Source: Chloroflexota bacterium (GTDB lineage Bacteria; Chloroflexota; Anaerolineae; Anaerolineales; UBA4823). From it: 8,604 nucleotides of DNA. The translations under genes and the position numbers were made by a program. The stretch is taken from positions 1 to 8,604 of the forward strand of contig JAGDMX010000078.1 in NCBI GenBank assembly GCA_017860725.1, in the 5' to 3' direction. How positions within the stretch are numbered: the first letter of the stretch is position 1; each line of letters opens with the position of its first letter. The notes beneath the pieces are model-generated. The model was not told the origin of the DNA and did not search any database. It worked only from the letters and a program-made list of their open reading frames with translations. This document shows, in pieces, positions 1 through 6,421 of this stretch.

Positions 1-2652
1 GAAGAAGACTCAGGTTTGCAAAGAGAGCGATTATTGATCCAAAGCCAGGATCTCGCCCATCTAGAAACAGAACTGGTGGAAGCTGAAGAACAGTTAAAAG
101 ATGCCCGCGCGGAGCTGAGCAAGTTACAAACGGAAAAATCCAATGCTGAAACATCACTCCGATTAACAAACCAGACCATCCAAGAAAAAATCTCTCGATA
201 CAACCAGCTCCAGGCGCAGATAAAAGAAACCAAGTCTCGCTTGGACCAGGATCGACAGGCAATGGAGACTAGTCGCTTGGAGATCGCTTCTCTGGAAAGA
301 GAATACCAGGTTCAAGAAAAAATCAGTAACGATCACTCAGCAAAGCAAAGAGATGCACAGGCTGCTCTGAAAGCAGCAGAATTGAAGTACCAGGATTTCG
401 AGAATCATGTGACTGATCTTGAAAACCATTTAAATGATCGGAAGAAAGAACTATCTGACGCTATCAATACCCTGTCAGGTATGAAGACACAGCTCCGAGT
501 GTTAGAGCAAGCTAATTTGACTCTGGAAGGTTACTCGAGCGGAACGCGGCTACTTCTCCGTGCCGCTCAGGAAAAGAGGTTGAAAGGAGTGCGAAGCACC
601 TTCCTAAACGACCTCATTGTACCCGTCGAGTATGAGCTGGCCATCTCTGCTGCACTAGGCGATATGATGCAGGCTGTGTTGGTTGATGATCAGGTTGATG
701 AAGCGTTAGATCTGCTCCTGGATCAGTCTGTACGCGGCGTGATCATCCCCTTGGCAAATATAGATTCCAATTTGCATGGAGGTCAATTAGAGGAGATATG
801 CCAAAATACTGGGTTGATGATAGGCCGGGCAGCTGATTTGATCCAGGTACCGGCTGAGCTCCACACTGTTATTGAGCTTTTGTTAGGGCATGTTTATCTG
901 GTTGAAAACCGGCAGTCTGCCAGGATGCTGCTCGAAGAGGTAGAAAGAAATCCATCGGAAGCTGTCCAAAATTTGAGGATTGTCACACTGGATGGGCAAG
1001 TTTTTCAACCGCGTGGATTAATCCAGGTGAATGCGGCAAAATCTGATGCAGGCGACCATAGTTTACTAGGGCGTCAACGCAGCCAGCGTGCCCTGTTCCA
1101 GGAGATAGATCGGGTTGAAAAAGAAAATGATAGTTTGGAAGAACGGATCGATCATTTTGAAAAGCAGTTAACACTCGAAAAGAGCGAAGGTGAGCGCCTG
1201 CGAGTGGATGTACAAGAGTGTCGGAAACAGTATCAACAGGCAATCCTGGCTGCGGATCGGGCGCGCCTGGCTTTGGAACAAGCCCAGCGCCAGGTTGCTT
1301 GGCGTACCAACCAGCGCGAGAACCTCCAGGAGGAAATTGCTCAACGCGAAGCAATATTTACTCTGCTGACCCAGGAGATTTCTGAGATTGAACAAGAGAT
1401 CCAGCCCTTACAAGTTCTGGCCCAGGAACAGCAAGCAAGTCTCTCGTTACTAACCACAAATGATGCACAGGAAAAAGTAAACCACTGGAACACGACTGTA
1501 CTACTGGCACAGCGAAGCTTGAATGAAGCACGCAGTCGTCACCATGAGATGGAGGGTAGTCTACAGCGTCTATTGCAGCAAGAAAAAGACACACAACAAC
1601 GTTACGAAGCGCTGGAGGCTAGCCAACGAACGTTGACGGCTCAAAAACAATCTACTCAGGAGAATTTTCATAAAGTAGGCGAAAAAATCGCTTTGCTGCA
1701 GAAATTAATTGAACCTAGCGAAGCAAATTTAGAATTACTAGAGGCGGAACAAGAAAAACTTCAGGGGGCAGAAGCACTAGCCCGCCAGGCATTAAATTTG
1801 GCTGAACACCACAGTGCTCAGGCACGCATTGCGCATACCCGCAGCCAGGAAGCACTGCAGTCATTGCGAGGTCGCATCGAAGAAGATTTTGGCCTGGTAG
1901 CTTTTGAGTACGAAGAACAGGTGTCTGGACCAAATCCACTGCCGTTGGATGGTATGGTTGAAAAACTGCCGGTTATCGACCGGTTGGCTCCAGAAGTAGA
2001 AGAATCGCTCCGGCGTTTACAGGCTCAGCTTCGACGAATTGGACCGATTAATCCTGAGGCACAAGCTGAATATAATGAAGTCTCGCAACGTCATACATTC
2101 TTGAAGGAACAGATTTCTGATTTAGAGAAAGCTGAGGCTGATGTGCGCCAGGTCATCAAAGAGCTGGACACGTTAATGGAGCAAGAATTTAATCGAACAT
2201 TTGCTGCTGTTGCCGAAGAATTCAAATCGATATTTACTCGGTTGTTTGGCGGTGGCTCGGCCCGTCTTTTGTTAAGTGACCCAGATGATTTGACCAATAC
2301 TGGCATCGAAATCGAGGCTCGTCTTCCGGGACGGCGTACCCAAGGATTGGTGTTGCTTTCCGGCGGTGAGCGTAGCCTGACTGCGGCCGCCTTGATCTTT
2401 GCATTGATCAAAGTTTCGCCGACTCCATTTTGCTTGCTAGACGAAGTTGATGCCATGCTAGACGAGGCGAATGTCGGGCGCTTCCGTGAGTTATTGGGAG
2501 AGCTAAGCCAGCTTACTCAATTCATTATCGTTACTCATAACCGCAATACGGTTCAAGCAGCGGATGTGATCTATGGTGTTACCATGGGGCGTGATTCCAG
2601 CAGTCAGGTAATAAGCCTGAAGTTGGACCAAGTGCCAACAATTGTAGATTAA
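1..2652 (+). CDS. smc: Chromosome partition protein SMC, 5'-truncated by the window
   Basis: SMC is the ATP-driven, ring-forming ATPase that loops and condenses the nucleoid and supports chromosome segregation with ScpA/ScpB. The frame is open from base 1, so the N-terminal head with Walker A, roughly 300 residues, lies upstream; full proteins are about 1,180 residues. Seen here in order: the end of the first coiled-coil arm (nt 1-525), the hinge (about 529-1074, ending LLGRQRS), the return coiled coil rich in Glu/Gln/Arg/Leu (to about 2170), the conserved GPINPEAQAEY joint near 2040, and the C-terminal head. The head carries the ABC signature LSGGERSL (2356-2379), Walker B FCLLDE followed by DAMLDEANV (from 2428), and the switch histidine in VTHNRN (His codon 2536). 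A TTG at 16 is only an internal codon. The identification is very secure. The hinge glycine motif is unusual (see findings). Confidence 0.97.
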   Translation, partial: EEDSGLQRERLLIQSQDLAHLETELVEAEEQLKDARAELSKLQTEKSNAETSLRLTNQTIQEKISRYNQLQAQIKETKSRLDQDRQAMETSRLEIASLEREYQVQEKISNDHSAKQRDAQAALKAAELKYQDFENHVTDLENHLNDRKKELSDAINTLSGMKTQLRVLEQANLTLEGYSSGTRLLLRAAQEKRLKGVRSTFLNDLIVPVEYELAISAALGDMMQAVLVDDQVDEALDLLLDQSVRGVIIPLANIDSNLHGGQLEEICQNTGLMIGRAADLIQVPAELHTVIELLLGHVYLVENRQSARMLLEEVERNPSEAVQNLRIVTLDGQVFQPRGLIQVNAAKSDAGDHSLLGRQRSQRALFQEIDRVEKENDSLEERIDHFEKQLTLEKSEGERLRVDVQECRKQYQQAILAADRARLALEQAQRQVAWRTNQRENLQEEIAQREAIFTLLTQEISEIEQEIQPLQVLAQEQQASLSLLTTNDAQEKVNHWNTTVLLAQRSLNEARSRHHEMEGSLQRLLQQEKDTQQRYEALEASQRTLTAQKQSTQENFHKVGEKIALLQKLIEPSEANLELLEAEQEKLQGAEALARQALNLAEHHSAQARIAHTRSQEALQSLRGRIEEDFGLVAFEYEEQVSGPNPLPLDGMVEKLPVIDRLAPEVEESLRRLQAQLRRIGPINPEAQAEYNEVSQRHTFLKEQISDLEKAEADVRQVIKELDTLMEQEFNRTFAAVAEEFKSIFTRLFGGGSARLLLSDPDDLTNTGIEIEARLPGRRTQGLVLLSGGERSLTAAALIFALIKVSPTPFCLLDEVDAMLDEANVGRFRELLGELSQLTQFIIVTHNRNTVQAADVIYGVTMGRDSSSQVISLKLDQVPTIVD

Positions 2653-2743
2653 CGTCAATTCGGGAAAAAAAAAGAGGAGTTTTGGGTTTATGAGCGGCGG
2701 AGCTGCCCATAAACCCAAAATCCTTTTATCCCGAATTCACGTT
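2651..2743. terminator. Bidirectional terminator: 93-bp nested palindrome
   Basis: The palindrome sits exactly between the convergent SMC and CDF transporter genes. The inner stem is a perfect 13-bp repeat (TTTTGGGTTTATG at 2680-2692 with its complement at 2708-2720) around a 15-nt loop. The outer arms 2651-2665 and 2729-2743 match at 14 of 15 positions, and the sequence between can pair partly (AGGA with TCCT). Read on the minus strand, the inner stem is followed within six bases by nine Ts (complement of A2665-2673), a strong intrinsic terminator for the minus-strand genes. Read on the plus strand it is followed by TCCTTTTAT, a weaker tract for SMC. The left outer arm starts inside the SMC stop codon. 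Confidence 0.85.
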
Positions 2744-2750
2744 GATTAAC

Positions 2751-3662
2751 TTAAGAGCGATCCAGGGAAATATCCTCGAAGGATTTGGGATCGTCGAGGG
2801 GTTCTACATGAGTGAATACCGCCAGATTTGGCTCTTTCTGGCGGATTTTTATTTCAATCTGCTCAGCCAGATCGTGAGCGCGTTTTACATTCCAGTTTCC
2901 GGGTACCAAGACATGCATGGAAACATACCCACGTGCAGCAGCCGATCTTGTACGTAGCGCATGGATTTTAACTCCTTCGGCTTCAAACGGTTGTAGTGTC
3001 TCTTGAATTACCTGGACCTGGATCTCCGGAAGCGAAGCATCCATTAATCCGTGTGCCGATCTCCGGAGTAGTTTTATACCTGTCACCAAGATATTTGCTG
3101 CCACCAGTAATGCTATGATCGGATCCAAACGCACCCAGCCAGTTATGGAGACTATAACGATTGCGGCGATTACGCCACCAGTAGTAACCACATCCGTCAT
3201 TAAGTGGCGGGCATCCGCTTCCAGGGTGATGGAATTATATTGTTTTCCGGCTTTGGCCAATACTTGTGCTACCCCAAGGTTGATTAGAGATGCTACAACC
3301 GAGATAGCCAGGCCAAGACCGACCTGCTCGATCGGTTGCGGATTGAGAAGTCGAGGCAATGCCGAAGCAATGATACTGCCGGCCGCCAATAAGATCATAC
3401 CGCCTTCAAAGCCACTGGAAAAATACTCAATTTTCGAATATCCATAGGTGAATTCCTCGTCAGCAGGCCGAGTAGCGATTTTCAGAGCGAAAAGGGCAAC
3501 AATAGCCGTTGCAAGATTAACCAGCGACTCAAGTGCATCGGAGAGCAAACCCACCGAATTTGTCAGCCAGTATGCGCTTAATTTTAGCAGGATCGTGATG
3601 ATCGCGGCTGCGATGGAAAGCCAGGCATAGCGGGTTAAATTAACAGGCTGCGATGTGTACAT
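2751..3662 (-). CDS. Cation diffusion facilitator (CDF) family metal transporter
   Basis: This 303-residue protein is of typical CDF length and architecture: about six membrane helices (near 12-33, 38-60, 83-105, 113-136, 154-176, 179-199) and a cytoplasmic ferredoxin-like C-terminal domain. CDF proteins are proton-coupled divalent-metal exporters working as dimers. Family landmarks are SVGLLSDALES in TM2, KIEYFSSGFEG, and HLMTD in TM5. Numbering matches E. coli YiiP almost exactly. Putative site A is E45, N49, H153, D157 (YiiP D, D, H, D). The site-B region keeps D68 but has F71 and Y75 where YiiP has histidines. The C-terminal site is kept (H234, H250, H263, H285, with E287 for Asp). The metal (Zn, Fe, Mn or other) cannot be told. 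The ATG is 40 bases beyond the isomerase stop codon, has only a weak AGG ahead of it and lies inside a hairpin; the N-terminus preceding TM1 is of normal length, so I keep this start. Confidence 0.92.
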   Translation of the reverse strand: MYTSQPVNLTRYAWLSIAAAIITILLKLSAYWLTNSVGLLSDALESLVNLATAIVALFALKIATRPADEEFTYGYSKIEYFSSGFEGGMILLAAGSIIASALPRLLNPQPIEQVGLGLAISVVASLINLGVAQVLAKAGKQYNSITLEADARHLMTDVVTTGGVIAAIVIVSITGWVRLDPIIALLVAANILVTGIKLLRRSAHGLMDASLPEIQVQVIQETLQPFEAEGVKIHALRTRSAAARGYVSMHVLVPGNWNVKRAHDLAEQIEIKIRQKEPNLAVFTHVEPLDDPKSFEDISLDRS

Positions 3663-3670
3663 CGCAGCCT
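3645..3670 (-). promoter_or_regulatory. Hairpin over the CDF transporter start codon
   Basis: A perfect 11-bp inverted repeat (AGGCTGCGATG and its complement CATCGCAGCCT) encloses a four-base loop. In the minus-strand transcript the ATG of the transporter is the last three bases of the 5' arm, so folding would bury the start codon. The bases after the stem are not U-rich (GTTAATTT), so it is a poor intrinsic terminator for the isomerase gene ending at 3703. It could limit transporter translation or stabilise the upstream mRNA. The repeat is seen directly; the role is inferred. Confidence 0.5.
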
Positions 3671-3702
3671 ATTTTAATACATTTCTTGGTGTTAAGAGTG
3701 GC

Positions 3703-5100
3703 TCATGGAGTGGGCGTGCTCAGAATGAGAGGTGGCGTTGTTGGAATAGTTGATTGCAGTGCCGCCTGGATGAAGTCCACCACTGCCTGTGGTAGGGCCG
3801 GTGTTTCCGGCACTCGATCGATCCATGCTTCGTTAGTCTCGATCGTGGCGCTCTCCCGCAATTGGGTTACATATTCCTGGAATCTTGTTTGTTTAAGCTG
3901 ATCGAACTCAGAGCTGGAAAGCGAACGATTCTCGTGACCCAGTACCTGGATAATATGGTAACCAGACTGTGATTGAACGGGATCGCTGATCTCACCAATC
4001 TCCATCGCGAAAGCTGCATCCTCAAATTCCTTGACCATTCGTCCGCGAGGAAACCAATTTAAATCACCACAATTATCCTTGTTAGAGGTGTCTGTAGAAT
4101 TCTCTGCAGCCAGCGCACAGAAATCTTCACCAGCCAGTAGTTTCGCATAGATATCCTTGGCTAGCAGTTCATCCTCGACCAGAATGTGTCGCGCCCACAC
4201 CTGCTCTTGCTCGGGCTTTAGATCGGTTAGAACAGCATCCTGCAGCTTAGTGCGGTATACCTGGGAAATAAATGCCTGGCGGAAATCTGCTTCATCCAGG
4301 TTGGCTAATGCTTTCAAATCCGCTAAGAGGTTCTTGGACTGTTCCAAAAAGGATTCTTCGGTATAGGGAGTCGCTGTTGGAGTGGGAAACGGTGTTACCG
4401 TCGGTGTAATGAGGCCTGTTGGGGTTGGTGTTAAGTCGAGGGTTGGGGTCATGTCAACGATTGGTGTTCCAGTGACCTCCAGTGTTGATGTGATCTCGGG
4501 GGTGGATGTGGCCGTCGCAGTTGGTGGAACCAGGGTTTGCTGTAAAGAAGTCAGGGTCGATGTTGGAAGAATTTCTAGGACTGCGGTTGGTGTGGGCGTA
4601 CCCTCCGGGTAGTAGTCATACCAAGCTTTATAAATACGGTCTACTTCACTGTCTGTTATTGTAATGCCACGCTTTTCGGCTTCTTGGCGAATCAAGCGAT
4701 CCTCAATAAGATAGTCCAACACTTGTTGGCCGAGCAGCGAAGGCGTTAGTTGGGATTGAATTTGCTGGAGCTGGCTTACAAATTGTGATTGAAACTCTGG
4801 GTCATTAAACTGCTGAGCAAACTGGTAGGTTTGGATTGCGTTTTGTATCAGGAAATATCTTGATAAAGAAGCCTGCCTCTGAAATTCCTTGGTGCTGATT
4901 TCATCGTCATTGACAACCGCTATGGGTTGGCTGGGTTCTATTACATTTTGCTGGATAATACCGTAAAGAACTAAACCGATAACCAGGAGGATTACCGATG
5001 CAACACCTATCAGGATCCAGCGGCGTTGCAATCTCTCGCGTTCCATACGCGCCAAGTGTTTTTTCGTAAGAGGCGCCGGCCTTTTGCTTTCATTTGCCAT
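3703..5100 (-). CDS. Membrane-anchored parvulin-type peptidyl-prolyl cis-trans isomerase (PrsA/SurA-like)
   Basis: This 465-residue predicted extracytoplasmic foldase catalyses cis-trans isomerisation of prolyl bonds in exported proteins. The N-terminus is strongly basic (residues 1-27), followed by one hydrophobic helix (about 28-49) and no cleavage motif, predicting an inside-out signal anchor. Residues about 59-168 resemble a SurA N-terminal chaperone domain (IAVVNDDEIS, QVLDYLIEDRLIRQEA). Residues about 168-246 are a low-complexity Thr/Pro/Val linker (TPTPT repeats). The parvulin domain spans about 302-388 with ARHILV, GDLNWFPRG, EFEDAAFAM and SGYHIIQV. The tail again ends in STPTP. The only two cysteines are C328 and C344, both inside the parvulin domain. 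The start has a GAGG ribosome site five to six bases upstream. It follows rpsR by 77 bases and precedes the metal transporter by 40, so it may be co-transcribed with both. The domain call is firm; clients are unknown. Confidence 0.9.
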   Translation of the reverse strand: MANESKRPAPLTKKHLARMERERLQRRWILIGVASVILLVIGLVLYGIIQQNVIEPSQPIAVVNDDEISTKEFQRQASLSRYFLIQNAIQTYQFAQQFNDPEFQSQFVSQLQQIQSQLTPSLLGQQVLDYLIEDRLIRQEAEKRGITITDSEVDRIYKAWYDYYPEGTPTPTAVLEILPTSTLTSLQQTLVPPTATATSTPEITSTLEVTGTPIVDMTPTLDLTPTPTGLITPTVTPFPTPTATPYTEESFLEQSKNLLADLKALANLDEADFRQAFISQVYRTKLQDAVLTDLKPEQEQVWARHILVEDELLAKDIYAKLLAGEDFCALAAENSTDTSNKDNCGDLNWFPRGRMVKEFEDAAFAMEIGEISDPVQSQSGYHIIQVLGHENRSLSSSEFDQLKQTRFQEYVTQLRESATIETNEAWIDRVPETPALPQAVVDFIQAALQSTIPTTPPLILSTPTP

Positions 5101-5121
5101 AATTTACCTCGGTGCATGAAT

Positions 5122-5156
5122 TGCGGGGCACAGGTCAAAATTTCCCATGCCCCGCA
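5122..5156 (-). promoter_or_regulatory. GC-rich hairpin in the rpsR-isomerase intergenic region
   Basis: A perfect 9-bp inverted repeat, TGCGGGGCA/TGCCCCGCA, lies at 5122-5130 and 5148-5156 with a 17-base loop that includes AAATTTT. It falls in the 77-base gap after rpsR and ends about 21 bases before the isomerase start, just ahead of its GAGG ribosome site. There is no T-tract after the stem on the minus strand. It is therefore more likely a weak attenuator, an mRNA-stabilising or processing hairpin, or a translational control element than a classical terminator. Confidence 0.5.
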
Positions 5157-5177
5157 GATGGTATCCTTGTCTTGAAT

Positions 5178-5453
5178 TTAGCGTAAGACTTCCCCAGAAT
5201 AGGGTAGCAATGCCAGGTGGCGCGCGCGCTTCACCTCGCGTGCCAGGGCGCGTTGATGTTTAGCACATGCACCGGTTTGGCGGCGAGGACGTATTTTACC
5301 CGCGTCGGTGACATAGCGACGCAGCATATCGTATTGCTTGTAGTCCAGTTTAAGTGTTTTATCCGCGCAAAAAGGACATTCTTGAGGCGCAGTAAAAAAT
5401 CGGCGCCCAGATGACTGTCCTTCAGGTTGTCTTGCTTGATATTGATTGCTCAC
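5178..5453 (-). CDS. rpsR: 30S ribosomal protein S18 (bS18)
   Basis: This 91-residue S18 binds as a heterodimer with S6 on the platform of the small ribosomal subunit. The family core is plain: YKQYDMLRRYVTDAGKI, RRQTGACAKHQR, VKRARHLALLPY. It carries a CPFC pair (C26, C29) plus C63 and H66 (ACAKH), the zinc-binding form of S18. I chose the GTG at 5453: GAGGAG (complement of 5461-5466) sits seven bases upstream, and the product begins like other S18 proteins. The frame stays open farther upstream, but that stretch overlaps the end of ssb and has no S18 similarity. An ATG eight bases upstream of this GTG is out of frame and meets TGA two codons later. Third gene of the rpsF-ssb-rpsR cluster. 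Confidence 0.96.
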   Translation of the reverse strand: MSNQYQARQPEGQSSGRRFFTAPQECPFCADKTLKLDYKQYDMLRRYVTDAGKIRPRRQTGACAKHQRALAREVKRARHLALLPYSGEVLR

Positions 5454-5460
5454 GACATTT

Positions 5461-5466
5461 CTCCTC
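5461..5466 (-). promoter_or_regulatory. Ribosome binding site that sets the rpsR GTG start
   Basis: GAGGAG on the minus strand lies seven bases before the GTG at 5453 and within the 28-base gap after the ssb stop codon. It supports GTG as start over the longer reading frame. Confidence 0.8.
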
Positions 5467-5481
5467 GTGAATGTAAATCTA

Positions 5482-5877
5482 TTAAAGTGAATAGCTTTCT
5501 TCGCTGGTCTCGACATCGTATGGCAGGGTATGATTACCATCTCGTCGTTCATCCAGCATGATCATCTCGTTGGCAACGATCTCCGTAGTAGAATGCTTGA
5601 TACCTTCCTGGTCTTCCCAATGTCGCGTCTGAAGCCGGCCTTCGATATATACCAACCGGTCTTTTTGTAACACCTGCTTACAAATTTCTGCCAGGTTACT
5701 CCAGGCAACCACGTTGAACCATTCGGTTTCGGTATGGCGTTCACCGTCAGAAGAGTTCCATGTACGGCTTGTGCCGACACTAAAGGTTGTCACAGGCCGT
5801 CCGGAAGGTGTATAGCGCATCTCCGGATTTCGACCAATACGTCCGATGATGAGAACCTTATTTAGCCCTCGACTCAT
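5482..5877 (-). CDS. ssb: Single-stranded DNA-binding protein, short form
   Basis: SSB coats single-stranded DNA during replication, repair and recombination, normally as a tetramer of OB folds. This protein has 131 residues. The OB fold fills about residues 4-108: LNKVLIIGRIGRNPEMRYT, the aromatic cluster at W40, W53, F54 and W59 (TEWFNVVAW), and VYIEGRLQTRHWED. The tail is short (about 23 residues) and ends ETSEESYSL; the usual acidic tip ending in Pro-Phe, which recruits partner proteins, is absent. AGGAG lies six bases before the ATG. The gene is 49 bases downstream of rpsF and 28 bases upstream of rpsR, the standard order. Identity is certain. Whether it is the main SSB or one of two in the cell cannot be told from this window. 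Confidence 0.96.
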   Translation of the reverse strand: MSRGLNKVLIIGRIGRNPEMRYTPSGRPVTTFSVGTSRTWNSSDGERHTETEWFNVVAWSNLAEICKQVLQKDRLVYIEGRLQTRHWEDQEGIKHSTTEIVANEMIMLDERRDGNHTLPYDVETSEESYSL

Positions 5878-5926
5878 CTGAAACTCCTACAATAACCACT
5901 AAGTTAGCTGCTTCTAAACCACTGGT

Positions 5927-6211
5927 CTATGATTTTACGACCAGCAAGAAGCGCAGGACCGGCTCAGTAAAACGCAGATTGCGTTCCAACTGAGCACCGA
6001 ACGAAGGGGCCATATTTGAGTGTAACAAAACGTATTGGCCTTCCCTCTGCTTGCGAATTGGGTATGCCAGTTTTCGTTTACCCCACAAGTCGGTTTTTGA
6101 AACTTCACCACCGCCCTCGGTGATCCACCCCCGAACTTTATTGATGAGATCATTTAAGGCATTCTCATCCAGGTCGGGATGTGCAACAAAGACGACTTCA
6201 TACTCGCGCAT
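5927..6211 (-). CDS. rpsF: 30S ribosomal protein S6 (bS6)
   Basis: This 94-residue ribosomal protein pairs with S18 on the 30S platform. It shows the family pattern REYEVVFVAHPDLDE at the start, then WGKRKLAYPIRKQREGQYVLL and RNLRFTEPVLRFLLV. The ATG at 6211 has AAAGGAGG upstream, nine bases away. A GTG seven codons earlier lies across the Shine-Dalgarno itself, so it is not the start. It is the first gene of the minus-strand run rpsF-ssb-rpsR-isomerase-CDF and has a structured leader. Confidence 0.97.
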   Translation of the reverse strand: MREYEVVFVAHPDLDENALNDLINKVRGWITEGGGEVSKTDLWGKRKLAYPIRKQREGQYVLLHSNMAPSFGAQLERNLRFTEPVLRFLLVVKS

Positions 6212-6220
6212 GAGTATATT

Positions 6221-6228
6221 CCTCCTTT
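6221..6228 (-). promoter_or_regulatory. Strong ribosome binding site of rpsF
   Basis: AAAGGAGG on the minus strand, nine bases before the ATG at 6211, is a near-perfect match to the 16S rRNA tail. It rules out the upstream in-frame GTG as the start. Confidence 0.85.
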
Positions 6229-6240
6229 CCACGGGATTGC

Positions 6241-6310
6241 CCCTGGCCTCCGCTAAGTGCGGATCCGGAGCGGAAAGTCGGCCACGCTCTCGCGTGACCG
6301 GCGGATAATA
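6241..6310 (-). promoter_or_regulatory. rpsF leader: Structured rpsF leader, candidate S6:S18 autoregulatory RNA
   Basis: In the minus-strand transcript a 9-bp stem with one G-U pair (6292-6300 with 6279-6287) is capped by a GAGA tetraloop of the GNRA class. Downstream, GCGGAG near 6248-6253 can pair with several CCG-containing segments: TCCGC at 6259-6263, CTCCG at 6266-6270, or CCGCT a little farther upstream. The conformations are therefore mutually exclusive. The leader sits 5' of the rpsF ribosome site. A TATTAT box (complement of 6305-6310) could be the -10 element, but I see no good -35 partner. Many bacterial rpsF leaders bind the S6:S18 dimer at a CCG motif; whether this one does is inference. 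Confidence 0.45.
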
Positions 6311-6362
6311 TTAACATAAAGCTGTCATTTTGGGTAGGGGTAAATTGGATGTGGTTGACATC

Positions 6363-6391
6363 TTGACTCTTATTCACCTGGAATGTAAGAT
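6363..6391 (+). promoter_or_regulatory. Sigma-70-type promoter of the flavin reductase unit
   Basis: TTGACT (6363-6368) and TAAGAT (6386-6391) are separated by exactly 17 bases, matching the consensus at five and four of six positions. A second TTGACA at 6355-6360 is too far from this -10. Transcription would begin near 6398, giving a leader of about 24 bases with AGGAG at 6412-6416. Confidence 0.65.
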
Positions 6392-6421
6392 GAGAATGTA
6401 TCTTGAATAACAGGAGTTCTT

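Noticed and set aside
983..1354. Minus-strand open frames inside smc (also 1168-1395, 1358-1594, 1715-1939, 2091-2456)
   Set aside because: They lie opposite a strongly conserved coding region and resemble no protein family I recognise.
2742..2957. Plus-strand frame opposite the end of the CDF gene
   Set aside because: It is antisense to a conserved transporter domain and begins inside the terminator palindrome.
4382..4612. Plus-strand open frame rich in Val/Gly repeats
   Set aside because: It is the antisense of the Thr/Pro-rich linker of the isomerase; the repeat composition keeps the opposite strand open.
5454..5552. Longer N-terminus for S18
   Set aside because: It overlaps the end of ssb in another frame, has no S18 similarity, and the GAGGAG site points to the GTG at 5453.
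6212..6232. Upstream GTG start for S6
   Set aside because: The seven extra codons are the Shine-Dalgarno itself; the ATG at 6211 is correctly spaced from it.
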